From the NCBI GenBank assembly GCA_011772755.1, contig WVYX01000203.1:1-64000 (forward strand): a stretch of 64,000 nt of DNA, given 5' to 3'. Within the stretch, counting starts at the first letter, position 1; the number at the start of each line of letters is the position of its first letter. Of this stretch, positions 42,114 to 51,076 are shown piece after piece. The stretch is from Gemmatimonadales bacterium (GTDB taxonomy: Bacteria; Gemmatimonadota; Gemmatimonadetes; Gemmatimonadales; GWC2-71-9). Position numbers and translations under genes: made by a program. The notes under the pieces were generated by a model. The model did not search any database. It was not told where the DNA came from and saw only the letters and a program-made list of their open reading frames with translations.

Positions 42114-43841
42114 ATGGATAAGAAATCCGTCGCAAGCGCGCTGGAAGAAATCGCCGCCTGCCTCGAACTGAAGGGGGAGGATCGGTTCCGCGTGCGGGCT
42201 TATGAGACGGCGGCTCGCGCGATAGCGGGTTACGAGGGCGATCTCCGCGAGGCACTGCACACTGGGGAGCTGGCACAGCTCAAGGGTATCGGTCCCGCCA
42301 CCTTGGAGGTCGTGTCCGAGGTCCTGAAGACCGGTCGGAGCCGCACCTTGCAGACGCTGCGGGACCAGGTGCCCTCCGGACTGGTAGAGATGCTCCAGAT
42401 CTCGGGACTCGGAGTGGCCAAGGTTCGTCAGATCCACGAAACGTTGCTCATCGACTCCCTGGACGAGCTGGAAGAGGCGGCCCGCAACGGGACACTGTCA
42501 AAGCTCCCTCGATTTGGTCCAAAGACCGCAGAGAAGATCCTCAAAGGAATTCAGTTCGTCCGACAGGTGCGCGAGTTTCGACTGCTACACCACGCGCGCC
42601 AGGAGGCCGCCGCGTTGGCCGGCGTCCTCGAGGGCATGCCAGGTGTCACCCGCGTCGCAACCGCGGGGAGCGTGCGTCGGGGGCGGGAGGTGATCCGAGA
42701 TCTGGATTTCGTGGTGGCGCTGGAGGGCAAGCCCTCGGCGCTCGTCGAGCGGTTGGGCACCGCTCCCGGCGTGCGAGAGTTCGTGCACGAGAGCGATCGG
42801 GTTCTGACGCTGCGGTTCGCAGGCGGCACGGTGGCCGATGTCTACTGGACGAGCGAACGCGGTTTCGGCTATCAACTTCTCCGTGCGACGGGCAACGACG
42901 ACCATCTCGCGAGCCTCAAGGTGCGGGCGGAGGAGCAAGGGCTCACCTGGGGGGACTGCGACCTCTCCCGGGAGGGGGAAATCGTCTCCACCCCGTCAGA
43001 AGAGGATATCTATCACGCCGTCGGGCTACCGTTCATCGTGCCAGAGCTGCGGGAGGGGAAGGGGGAAGTAGAGACAGCGGCGGCCGGCCGGCTGCCTCAG
43101 TTGATCGAGACGGCTGACATCCGAGGGTTCCTCCACTGTCACTCCAACTACTCCGATGGGCGGAGCACGGTGCGCGAATGGGCCGAGGCATGCCAGTTGG
43201 AGGGCTACGAGTACCTCGGTATCACCGATCACAGCTTGGCGGCGGCGTACGCCGGAGGCATCACTCTAGACCAGATTTGCGAGCAACACGCTGAGATCGA
43301 CGCCGTCAACCAGGAGCTAGCGGATCTCCGAGTCCTCAAGGGGGTCGAGGCGGACATCCTCACGGACGGATCCCTTGACTACACTCCCCAGGTGCGTGCC
43401 TCGTTCGATTTCATCATCGCCTCGGTGCACAGCACGTTCGGCATGACCGAGCGCAAGATGACCGAACGCATTCTCAAAGCCATGGATGATCCTTCCATGG
43501 CTATCCTGGGCCACCCGACGGGACGGCTCCTGTTGTCACGCGACCCTTATCCACTGGATCTGGGAGCCGTCTTCACGAAGGCGGCCGACTGCGGCATAGC
43601 GGTGGAGATCAACGCCGATCCTCAGCGGCTGGATCTCGATTGGCAGGTCGTGAGGCAGGCCGCTGAACTGGGGGTGACCATATCCATCGGAGCCGACGCT
43701 CACAGTGTCGCAGCGCTGAGCAACATGGAACTCGGCGTGACCGTCGCTCGGAAGGGATGGCTCACGAAGGGGCAGGTTATCAATTCGCGGCCGCTCGAAG
43801 GATTCCTGGAGTACGTCGAGCGGCGGAGGTCACGGAATTGA
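42114..43841 (+). CDS. polX: DNA polymerase X family / PHP domain protein (start revised to 42114)
   Basis: MDKKSVASALEEIAACLELKGEDRFRVRAYETAARAI; AGSVRRGREVIRDLDFVVAL; PHP: FLHCHSNYSDGRST, EINADPQRLDLDW. Confidence 0.93.
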   Translation: MDKKSVASALEEIAACLELKGEDRFRVRAYETAARAIAGYEGDLREALHTGELAQLKGIGPATLEVVSEVLKTGRSRTLQTLRDQVPSGLVEMLQISGLGVAKVRQIHETLLIDSLDELEEAARNGTLSKLPRFGPKTAEKILKGIQFVRQVREFRLLHHARQEAAALAGVLEGMPGVTRVATAGSVRRGREVIRDLDFVVALEGKPSALVERLGTAPGVREFVHESDRVLTLRFAGGTVADVYWTSERGFGYQLLRATGNDDHLASLKVRAEEQGLTWGDCDLSREGEIVSTPSEEDIYHAVGLPFIVPELREGKGEVETAAAGRLPQLIETADIRGFLHCHSNYSDGRSTVREWAEACQLEGYEYLGITDHSLAAAYAGGITLDQICEQHAEIDAVNQELADLRVLKGVEADILTDGSLDYTPQVRASFDFIIASVHSTFGMTERKMTERILKAMDDPSMAILGHPTGRLLLSRDPYPLDLGAVFTKAADCGIAVEINADPQRLDLDWQVVRQAAELGVTISIGADAHSVAALSNMELGVTVARKGWLTKGQVINSRPLEGFLEYVERRRSRN

Positions 43842-44500
43842 AGCGCACGAACGTGAAACGCGGTGGCATCAAGAACGCCAGAGACCGCATCAAGCCCATC
43901 ATCAGGAAGCTCAAGCAGCAGTATCCCGAAGCCCGGACCGCTCTGCGCCACCGCAATCCCCTGCAATTGTTGGTGGCCACGATCCTCAGCGCCCAATGCA
44001 CCGACGAGCGCGTCAACATGGTCACCAGGGATCTGTTCCAGAAGTACCGCAGCGCAGCCGACTACGCGAACGCGAATCCAGAGATGTTCGAGCAGGAGAT
44101 CAAGTCCACCGGCTTCTTCCGCAGCAAGACCAGGTCAATATTGGGTATGGCCCAGGCACTGGTCGAACAGCATGACGGCAAAGTACCCAACAAGATGGGC
44201 GAGCTCGTGAAGCTCCCCGGCGTCGGGCGGAAGACGGCCAACGTCGTGCTGGGAAGCGCCTTTGGCATCGACGAGGGAATCGTGGTCGATACTCACGTCA
44301 AGCGCATCGCCAACCGCCTCAAGCTCACGACCAAGAACGATCCTGAGAAGATCGAACAGGACCTGATGAAGTTGGTACCCAAGTCGGACTGGACCCCATT
44401 CTCCCATATGCTCATCCACCACGGCCGGGCGATCTGCGTAGCCCGGAAACCGAAATGCGAGATCTGTCCGGTGGCCGATCTCTGCCCGTCGGCGAAATGA
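43838..44500 (+). CDS. nth: Endonuclease III (TTG start overlapping polX stop)
   Basis: LLVATILSAQCTDERVNMVT, LPGVGRKTANVVLGSAFGID, VDTHVKRIANRLKLT, Fe-S cluster CVARKPKCEICPVADLC. Confidence 0.95.
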   Translation: MKRTNVKRGGIKNARDRIKPIIRKLKQQYPEARTALRHRNPLQLLVATILSAQCTDERVNMVTRDLFQKYRSAADYANANPEMFEQEIKSTGFFRSKTRSILGMAQALVEQHDGKVPNKMGELVKLPGVGRKTANVVLGSAFGIDEGIVVDTHVKRIANRLKLTTKNDPEKIEQDLMKLVPKSDWTPFSHMLIHHGRAICVARKPKCEICPVADLCPSAK

Positions 44501-44503
44501 CGA

Positions 44504-44693
44504 CCGAGCGACGGAACGACGGAAGGATGGAACCACGGAACGGTAAGCCGATCGCACCTAGCCGCGTTCCGTCGTTCCGCCGTTCCGACGTTCCGTCCAG
44601 CGGTCCCCAACCCACCACATCACCACCCTGGCGGTCCGGCGGCCGGTCACGGCACCCATATCCGACCGCCTGTCCGCCGATCCGCCTGTGCGG
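44504..44693. repeat. Two adjacent octamer inverted arrays (gacggaac; ggcggtcc)
   Basis: gacggaac gacggaag gatggaac cacggaac / cgcgttcc gtcgttcc gccgttcc gacgttcc; then ggcggtccggcggccggtc / gaccgcctgtccgccgatccgcct. Confidence 0.88.
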
Positions 44694-44734
44694 GGAGCGG
44701 CGGGTGCGGGGAACCGCCGAGTAGGGGCTTTGAC

Positions 44735-45955
44735 GTGGCGGCCCTGCCCCCCATCGACACCGAGCGACTCATCGCCGACCGCCGCGACTTCCACATGCAC
44801 CCCGAGCTGGGCTATCAGGAGGTGCGGACGGCGGAGCGGGTGGCGCAACGGCTCCGTGAGCTAGGCTACGAGGTCCGGACGGGAGTCGGGAAGACGGGAG
44901 TCATTGGTGTGCGACGGAAGGACGGAACGGTGGAACGACGCAAGGAACAAGCACGGCGCACCCGTTCCGACCTTCCGCCGTTCCCACGTTCCGTCCTACT
45001 CCGCGCCGATATGGACGCGCTCGCCGTCACGGAGGCGAACGACCTGTCGTTCCGGTCTACCACCGACGGCGTGATGCACGCCTGCGGGCACGACGGGCAC
45101 ATCGCGGTGGGGCTCTCGGTCGCCCAGCGCCTCGCCACGGCGGATCCGCCCGGAGCAATCAAGCTGGTGTTCCAGCCCGCTGAGGAGGGCGGCAAAGGCG
45201 CCGTCGCGGTGATCGACGACGGAGCGTTGGAGCAGCCATCCCCAGATGCAGCCTTCGGCATGCACCTGTGGAGCGACCTGCCGACGGGGGTCATCGCCAT
45301 CGCCCCTGGCGCGGTCTTCGCTTCGGTGGATCTGCTCGAGATCACCGTGACCGGACGCGGGGGGCACGCTGCCATGCCACACCTCGCGATCGACCCCGTG
45401 GTCGTCGCGGCCCATCTCGTCACCGCACTCCAAACCGTCATTTCTCGACGGCGTGACCCGACGCACAGTGCCGTATTGAGCGTGACGGCAATCCACGGCG
45501 GCACCACACACAACGTCATTCCGGACCGGGCGACCCTCTTGGGCACCGTCCGTACGTACGGCGGGGAGTTCTTCGACAACGCGCCCACGCTCATCGAAGA
45601 AGTGGCACGAGGGGTTGCCCGCACCTTCGGGGCCAGCGCCAAGGTGAAGTACGAGCGTCTGTGCCCACCGACGGTGAACGACGGATCCATGGCGGCGCTC
45701 ATGGCGAGTGTCGCCGAAGGTATCGTCGGCGCCGGGAACGTCGTGCCCGACTACCGCACGATGGCTGGGGAAGACATGGCGTTCTTCCTGGAGCGGGTAC
45801 CCGGCTGCTACGCCTTCGTCGGGTGCAGGAACCCGGCGAAAGGCGCCGACCACCCACACCACTCACCCCACTTCAATATCGACGAGGATGCGCTGACGAT
45901 CGCGGTGGAACTGTTGAGCCAGACGGCGCTTCGTTTCCTCACGAGCGGGATGTGA
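44735..45955 (+). CDS. M20 family amidohydrolase/peptidase with an in-frame repeat-array insertion
   Basis: RRDFHMHPELGYQEVRTAERVA, LLRADMDALAV, MHACGHDGHIAVGLS; segment RKDGTVERRKEQARRTRSDLPPFPRS encoded by inverted octamer arrays. Confidence 0.92.
   Translation: MAALPPIDTERLIADRRDFHMHPELGYQEVRTAERVAQRLRELGYEVRTGVGKTGVIGVRRKDGTVERRKEQARRTRSDLPPFPRSVLLRADMDALAVTEANDLSFRSTTDGVMHACGHDGHIAVGLSVAQRLATADPPGAIKLVFQPAEEGGKGAVAVIDDGALEQPSPDAAFGMHLWSDLPTGVIAIAPGAVFASVDLLEITVTGRGGHAAMPHLAIDPVVVAAHLVTALQTVISRRRDPTHSAVLSVTAIHGGTTHNVIPDRATLLGTVRTYGGEFFDNAPTLIEEVARGVARTFGASAKVKYERLCPPTVNDGSMAALMASVAEGIVGAGNVVPDYRTMAGEDMAFFLERVPGCYAFVGCRNPAKGADHPHHSPHFNIDEDALTIAVELLSQTALRFLTSGM
44912..44997. repeat. Octamer inverted array inside the M20 peptidase CDS
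   Basis: gacggaag gacggaac ggtggaac gacgcaag / ccgttccg accttccg ccgttccc acgttccg. Confidence 0.88.
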
Positions 45956-46002
45956 GGGGCACTGGCACCCTTCCCTCCACCAAGTCGGCAGACCATGATT
46001 GC

Positions 46003-48117
46003 ATGATGACCTCCCGCCTGGCCCTGGAGCAGTCTTCGTACCTCCGATCAGCCAAAGACCAACCGGTTCAGTGGTACCCCTGGGGGCGCGACGCCTTCGA
46101 GCGCGCTCGCAACGAGAACAAGCCGATCCTGTTGGATATCGGCGCTGTTTGGTGCCACTGGTGCCACGTGATGGATCACGAGTCGTACGACGATCCCAAC
46201 GTTGCCGCGATCTTGAACCGTGATTTCATCTGCATCAAGGTCGATCGGGACGAGCGACCGGACGTGGACGCCCGCTACCAGCGCGCGGTCCAGGCCCTCA
46301 CCGGCCAGGGGGGATGGCCGCTCACGGCGTTTCTCACACCCACCGGCGAGGTGTTCTACGGCGGCACCTACTTCCCGCCGGATGGGAAGTACGGCCGGCC
46401 CGGCTTCGTTACCATCTTGACGGAACTCGGCCGGATGTATCGGGACGATCCGGAGCGAGTAGCCAAGCAGGCCGGCGAGATCTCACAGCATCTGCGCACT
46501 GTCGAGGCCGAGCCTCAGCGAGGCCAGCTTACCACGCAGATCCTGACCCAGACGGCCGATGCGATGGCCCGCCAGTTCGACTTCCGCCACGGCGGCTTCG
46601 GTTCCCAGCCGAAGTTTCCGCACCCCGGGGCATGCGAATTCCTGCTGGCTCGCTGGTTCGACACGAGAGAAGCGTGGCCGCGGGAGATTGTCGACCGCAC
46701 CCTCGTCGGCATGGCCCGTGGTGGAATCCGCGACCACCTGGGCGGGGGCTTTCACCGGTATTCGGTAGACGCCCGCTGGATCGTGCCGCACTTCGAAAAG
46801 ATGGCGTACGACAACTCGGAGTTGCTGCGGGTCTATATCCATGCCGCGACTGCCCCTCCTCCCCCGGGGGAGCGGGGGCAGACGGGGGAGGAGGTAGAGA
46901 CACGCCAACTCTATTCCGAGGTGATCAAGGGAATCGTGGGCTGGGTGGAAGAGTCCATGTCCGACCCATCGGGCGGCTACTACGCATCCCAGGACGCGGA
47001 CGTGGGTCCGGGCGACGACGGGGACTACTTCACGTGGACGCCGGACGAAGTCCGGGCCGTCACGGAACGGGACGAGTTCGAGGTCCTGGCACGCTACTAC
47101 GACGTCGACGAAGCGGGAGAGATGCACCACAACCCGCAGAAGAACGTCCTTTGGCTGAAACAGTCCACCGCGCAAATTGCGGCCGCGCTGAGCAGCAGTC
47201 CGGAGGAAGTCGAGTGGTTGTTGGCGATGGGACGTGAAAAGCTGCGGGCTGCCCGCCAGAGACGCCCCCCGCCATTCGTGGACCAGAGGCTGTACGTCAG
47301 TTGGAATGGCATGATGGTGTCGGCCATGATCGAGGCCGCCGCTTTCCTGAACCGTCCCGAGCTGGAGGAGCACGCCATCCGCACTCTCGAGCGGCTGCTT
47401 CGGGACGCTGCCGAACCCGAGCTCTCCGCCGGGATGCGCCGCGCACCGGGAAGCTCTGTAAGGGGCATTCTCGAAGACCAGGTCTTCACCGCCCATGCCG
47501 CCATGGACGCCTACGAGGCCACTGGAAGCCCAGAATGGCTCCGGCGCTCAGCGGCGCTGATGGAGGTCGTGTGGCGGGATTACCGGGCTGACGACGGTGG
47601 CCTGCTTGACATCGCCCGTGGGCGGGGAGGGGAAGGCTTCCTCGAACAGGAAATGAAGCCGGCACAGGACTCACCAACGCCTTCGCCCAACGGGGTCGCG
47701 GCCATTGTGCTGAGCCGCCTTGCCGAGCACACTGGAGAGGCTCGCTGGCGAGAGCGCCGCGATGAACTGCTGGAGGCATTCGCTGGGTCCGCCGCGGGGC
47801 TATCCCTGTACGGAGCAACGCTGCTGAGGGCGATCGACTGGGCTCTCCTGCCACCGACGCACGTGGTGGTGGTCGGCCGGGATGACGAGCGAACCGCGGA
47901 GCTGCGCCGCGCGGCCCGTCGCGTGTACCGGCCAAGGAAGGTTGTGAAATGGCTGACGCCCGATGCGCCAACCGACACCCTGGCGCAACCAGTCAAGGCC
48001 ATGCTCGATGGCAACGCGCCACGGGCCTACGTGTGCGCCGGCGCCCAGTGCGCCGCACCCGTGGCATCTCCCGAAGAGCTAGCCGAGACGCTGCGGACGT
48101 TTGCGGTGGCGACGTGA
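46003..48117 (+). CDS. DUF255/thioredoxin-domain protein (YyaL/SPATA20-like)
   Basis: WYPWGRDAFERARNENKPILLDIGAVWCHWCHVMDHESYDDPNVAAILN; GQGGWPLTAFLTPTGEVFYGGTYFPP. Confidence 0.92.
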   Translation: MMTSRLALEQSSYLRSAKDQPVQWYPWGRDAFERARNENKPILLDIGAVWCHWCHVMDHESYDDPNVAAILNRDFICIKVDRDERPDVDARYQRAVQALTGQGGWPLTAFLTPTGEVFYGGTYFPPDGKYGRPGFVTILTELGRMYRDDPERVAKQAGEISQHLRTVEAEPQRGQLTTQILTQTADAMARQFDFRHGGFGSQPKFPHPGACEFLLARWFDTREAWPREIVDRTLVGMARGGIRDHLGGGFHRYSVDARWIVPHFEKMAYDNSELLRVYIHAATAPPPPGERGQTGEEVETRQLYSEVIKGIVGWVEESMSDPSGGYYASQDADVGPGDDGDYFTWTPDEVRAVTERDEFEVLARYYDVDEAGEMHHNPQKNVLWLKQSTAQIAAALSSSPEEVEWLLAMGREKLRAARQRRPPPFVDQRLYVSWNGMMVSAMIEAAAFLNRPELEEHAIRTLERLLRDAAEPELSAGMRRAPGSSVRGILEDQVFTAHAAMDAYEATGSPEWLRRSAALMEVVWRDYRADDGGLLDIARGRGGEGFLEQEMKPAQDSPTPSPNGVAAIVLSRLAEHTGEARWRERRDELLEAFAGSAAGLSLYGATLLRAIDWALLPPTHVVVVGRDDERTAELRRAARRVYRPRKVVKWLTPDAPTDTLAQPVKAMLDGNAPRAYVCAGAQCAAPVASPEELAETLRTFAVAT
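46850..46881. repeat. Loopless inverted repeat inside the DUF255 CDS
   Basis: ctgcccctcctccccc|gggggagcgggggcag, 14/16 complementary. Confidence 0.7.
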
Positions 48118-48208
48118 CGGACGGGCGGAACGACGGAACGACGGAAGGACGGAAGGACGGACGGAACGAGAGATTCCTCGGTCTGCCTTCCGAACCGACC
48201 TTCCGTCG
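48115..48208. repeat. Octamer inverted array (gacggaac)
   Basis: gacggacg ggcggaac gacggaac gacggaag gacggaag / tctgccttccgaaccgaccttccgtc. Confidence 0.85.
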
Positions 48209-48260
48209 GGGCGGCGACCGCCCGAATGTGCGGTAGGCCCGCAGGAGGAAGGAGCAAGGG

Positions 48261-48686
48261 ATGAACATCGATCTCGCCGTCGCGTGCGACTATGCCGTCA
48301 TCGACCGGTACGGGAAGCTCTCTGTCCTCGGCATCTTCTCCCATATCTGGGTGGCCAAGTTCCCCGCGGTACATCCCCGGCTCCACCTGGTCTTGCACCT
48401 CAAGGGGCGCCGCACCGAAATCGGCGATCACAGGGTGCGCATCTGTCTCCGGGATCAGGCGGGCGACGAGATCATCAGGGGAGATGGGACGGTGTCCTTC
48501 GCCGAGCCCCCCGCCGGCGTGCTGGAGATCGCGGCCGGCTGCATCCTGGTGTTCGACGTCCCGTTCCGCACAGCGGGGGAGTACTGCTTCGAGATCACGG
48601 TGGACGACGATCTCAAGACGGAGATCCCCATCACCGTGGCCCAGGGTCCTAGTTCACGCGCGCCTGAAGTCTCCGAATCGCTGTGA
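48261..48686 (+). CDS. DUF6941-like conserved hypothetical protein
   Basis: ORF 141 aa, GGAGGAAGGAG upstream; CDYAVIDRYGKLSVLGIFSHIWVAKFPAVHPRLHLVLHL. Confidence 0.6.
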   Translation: MNIDLAVACDYAVIDRYGKLSVLGIFSHIWVAKFPAVHPRLHLVLHLKGRRTEIGDHRVRICLRDQAGDEIIRGDGTVSFAEPPAGVLEIAAGCILVFDVPFRTAGEYCFEITVDDDLKTEIPITVAQGPSSRAPEVSESL

Positions 48687-49125
48687 CCAACTGGGGATCC
48701 TCCGGACGCTTCTCGGCTGCCTGGGACAGTTCCGCCAAGGCCTCCAGCAGCTGCCCACGGGATTCATAGATCCGCGCCAGATTCATATGCGGGAACTGGG
48801 GCGCATCGTAGCGCGGCGCCTCTGTCGCACGCTTGAACCAGGGGATGGCCTCGTCCTTGCGGCCGAGCTCGACGAGGTACGCCCCGATGTCGTTGTAAGG
48901 ATTGCCAAACGCGGGATCTACGGCGATAGCACGCTTGCACTCGGTGATGGCCTCGGCATAACGCTTCTGCATCCCGTAGACCCACCCCAGGAAGGTGTGG
49001 GCTTCCGCCGTCGGATATTCCGCGATCGACGCCTGATAAAGGCGGATAGCATCCTCCAACTCACCGCTCCGCTGGCACGCGTATGCGCGCTCGAAGAGCT
49101 TCAGCGCCGACCTGCGTTCACCCAT
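48649..49125 (-). CDS. TPR-repeat protein (start revised to 49125)
   Basis: TPR motifs AEAHTFLGWVYGMQKRYAEAITECKRAIAVDPAFGNPYNDIGAYLVELGRKDEAIPWFKRA. Confidence 0.8.
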   Translation of the reverse strand: MGERRSALKLFERAYACQRSGELEDAIRLYQASIAEYPTAEAHTFLGWVYGMQKRYAEAITECKRAIAVDPAFGNPYNDIGAYLVELGRKDEAIPWFKRATEAPRYDAPQFPHMNLARIYESRGQLLEALAELSQAAEKRPEDPQLVTAIRRLQARVN

Positions 49126-49158
49126 ATTCCATCTCAGGATACCAACACAGCGCTCTGA

Positions 49159-51075
49159 GTGACAATCGCACGGCAGACATACTGGCTCGCTGCCTGTGCA
49201 GCGATCGTGCTGGCCGGTCTCGTATTTGAGATCGACGGCTACCCCCTGCTCGATCCCGACGAGGGGCGCAACGCCGAAATCGCTCGGGAGATGGCAGCGA
49301 CCAACGACTACGTATTGCCCAGGCTGAACAGCCTGCCCTACCTGGACAAACCGGTGCTGTACTTCGCTGCCGGGGCCCTCGCGATGGAGGTGCTGGGTCC
49401 CTCGGTGCTGGCGGCACGCCTCCCCTCCCTGATCTTCACCCTCGCGACGCTGGCGCTCTTGGCGTGGTTCGCGGCTCACCTCTACGGACGCGACGGTGCC
49501 TGGACAGCCACCATCGCCGCAGCTGCCACACCGTTCACCTTGGCCTACGCCAGGACGGTGATCCCCGATAGCGCGCTGACGTGCTTCGTGACAGCCGCAT
49601 CAGTGGGGTTCTATATGGCGGTGGACAGGCAGGTCGGCGGGTCGGCGGGTCGGCGGATCGGCGGATCGGGGGATCGGCGAGTCGGCGGCTCGGCGGATCG
49701 CGGGGTCGGCGGACCGCCGGACCGCCGGGGAGGAGCGGGGAGCGGCGGCGGACCGCCGGGGGCGGAGCCGGCGGGGATGGGCGGGAACGCCCGGGGAGGG
49801 GGAGATGGGAGAGCGGCTTGGTGGCGCGCACTCGCCTGGAGCGCCATTGGGCTGGGGGTGCTCACCAAAGGCCCCATCGCTCTCGGGCTACCCCTCATGG
49901 TGGCCATCCCCTACGCCATTTGGCGACGCAGAGGGCGCGCGCTGGTAGATCCCATCGCGCTGCTGCTGTTCGCCGCCATCATCCTCCCGTGGGCCTTTGC
50001 GATATCACGCGAGGCACCGGGATTCCTACGGTATGCTCTCCTTACTGAGACGGCAGGCCGCCTCACCACCAGCGAGCTCGGCCGAACGGGTCCCATCTGG
50101 TATTTCCTGCTGATTCTTCCCGCGGCGGCGCTGCCGTGGTCGGTGGTTGCTCTCGCCGCGTGGCGGGCGGTCAGGCGGTCGGGCGGTCATCACGACGGAA
50201 CGGTGGAACGATGGAACGACGGAACGTGGCCGGATAGGCGAATCGTCTTCCTCCTGCTATGGATTCTCGTGCCGCTCCTGTTCTTCACCCTCTCCCAGTC
50301 CAAGCGCCCCCAGTATGTGCTCCCGCTCATACCGGCGGTGGGACTCCTTGTCGCCGCCGTGTGGCACGACGCACGTGGTCGATTCCCGGGGGTCCGACCG
50401 GCCGCCGTATTCCTCGGCGCGGTCGGGCTCTTCTTTATCCTGGGGCGTAATGCCATCCCCGGTCTGGTGCCTGCGAGTACGGCCGTGGCAGCAGCGATTC
50501 CCAAGACAGCCGTGGCGCTGGGGGTCGTATGCCTCGTGTCCGCAGCAGTGGCCTTCGCGGCCGCCGGGCGCCGAGAGATTGCACTCATCGGGCTTTGCCT
50601 GCCGGTGGCCGCCATCCCCTTCGCGAGCCGCGATCTCATGGACGCCATCGGCGCCGACCGCTCCGCGGTGGAAGTGGCTCGGGTGCTGGACGACGTGGCC
50701 GGTGCGGAGACTCAAGTGATCGCCGTGCAAGCATTTCCACTTTCCCTGCCCTTCTATCTGCGCCGCACGCTGATCGTCTCAACCGCCGACGGCTCCGAAC
50801 TGACCAGCAACTACCTCGTGCGGCACTTCCGCGCATGGGCGCACAGGCCGGGCTCCCCGCTCCGCTCCCTTGATTGGTGGCGCGAGGCGCTCATCCAATG
50901 CGACCACCCCCGGGTATTCGTGGTCCGCGCCGACGACCGAGCCGCCCGCGAGCTGCTCAGTGAGCAGCTCGCGCTCCTGGTCGAGACCCGAAAGCACGCG
51001 GCATACGGGCCCTGCGGCATCAGTGGTCTCGCGTCCTCACCCAGCGTGACTCCCAATCGGCCTCCGTCAAGCTGA
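49159..51075 (+). CDS. ArnT-like (GT39) membrane glycosyltransferase carrying two repeat-array insertions
   Basis: YPLLDPDEGRNAEIAREMAATNDYVLPRLNSLPYLDKPVLYFAAGALAMEVLG; multi-TM; low-complexity insert 49621-49815. Confidence 0.85.
   Translation: MTIARQTYWLAACAAIVLAGLVFEIDGYPLLDPDEGRNAEIAREMAATNDYVLPRLNSLPYLDKPVLYFAAGALAMEVLGPSVLAARLPSLIFTLATLALLAWFAAHLYGRDGAWTATIAAAATPFTLAYARTVIPDSALTCFVTAASVGFYMAVDRQVGGSAGRRIGGSGDRRVGGSADRGVGGPPDRRGGAGSGGGPPGAEPAGMGGNARGGGDGRAAWWRALAWSAIGLGVLTKGPIALGLPLMVAIPYAIWRRRGRALVDPIALLLFAAIILPWAFAISREAPGFLRYALLTETAGRLTTSELGRTGPIWYFLLILPAAALPWSVVALAAWRAVRRSGGHHDGTVERWNDGTWPDRRIVFLLLWILVPLLFFTLSQSKRPQYVLPLIPAVGLLVAAVWHDARGRFPGVRPAAVFLGAVGLFFILGRNAIPGLVPASTAVAAAIPKTAVALGVVCLVSAAVAFAAAGRREIALIGLCLPVAAIPFASRDLMDAIGADRSAVEVARVLDDVAGAETQVIAVQAFPLSLPFYLRRTLIVSTADGSELTSNYLVRHFRAWAHRPGSPLRSLDWWREALIQCDHPRVFVVRADDRAARELLSEQLALLVETRKHAAYGPCGISGLASSPSVTPNRPPSS
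49621..49755. repeat. Octamer array (ggcggatc) inside the GT39 CDS
   Basis: ggtcggcgggtcggcgggtcggcggatcggcggatc... / ggaccgccggaccgccgg. Confidence 0.88.
50164..50226. repeat. Nested left-arm-only octamer array inside the GT39 CDS
   Basis: gggcggtcaggcggtcgggcggtc + gacggaacggtggaacgatggaacgacggaac. Confidence 0.85.
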
Positions 51076-51076
51076 C

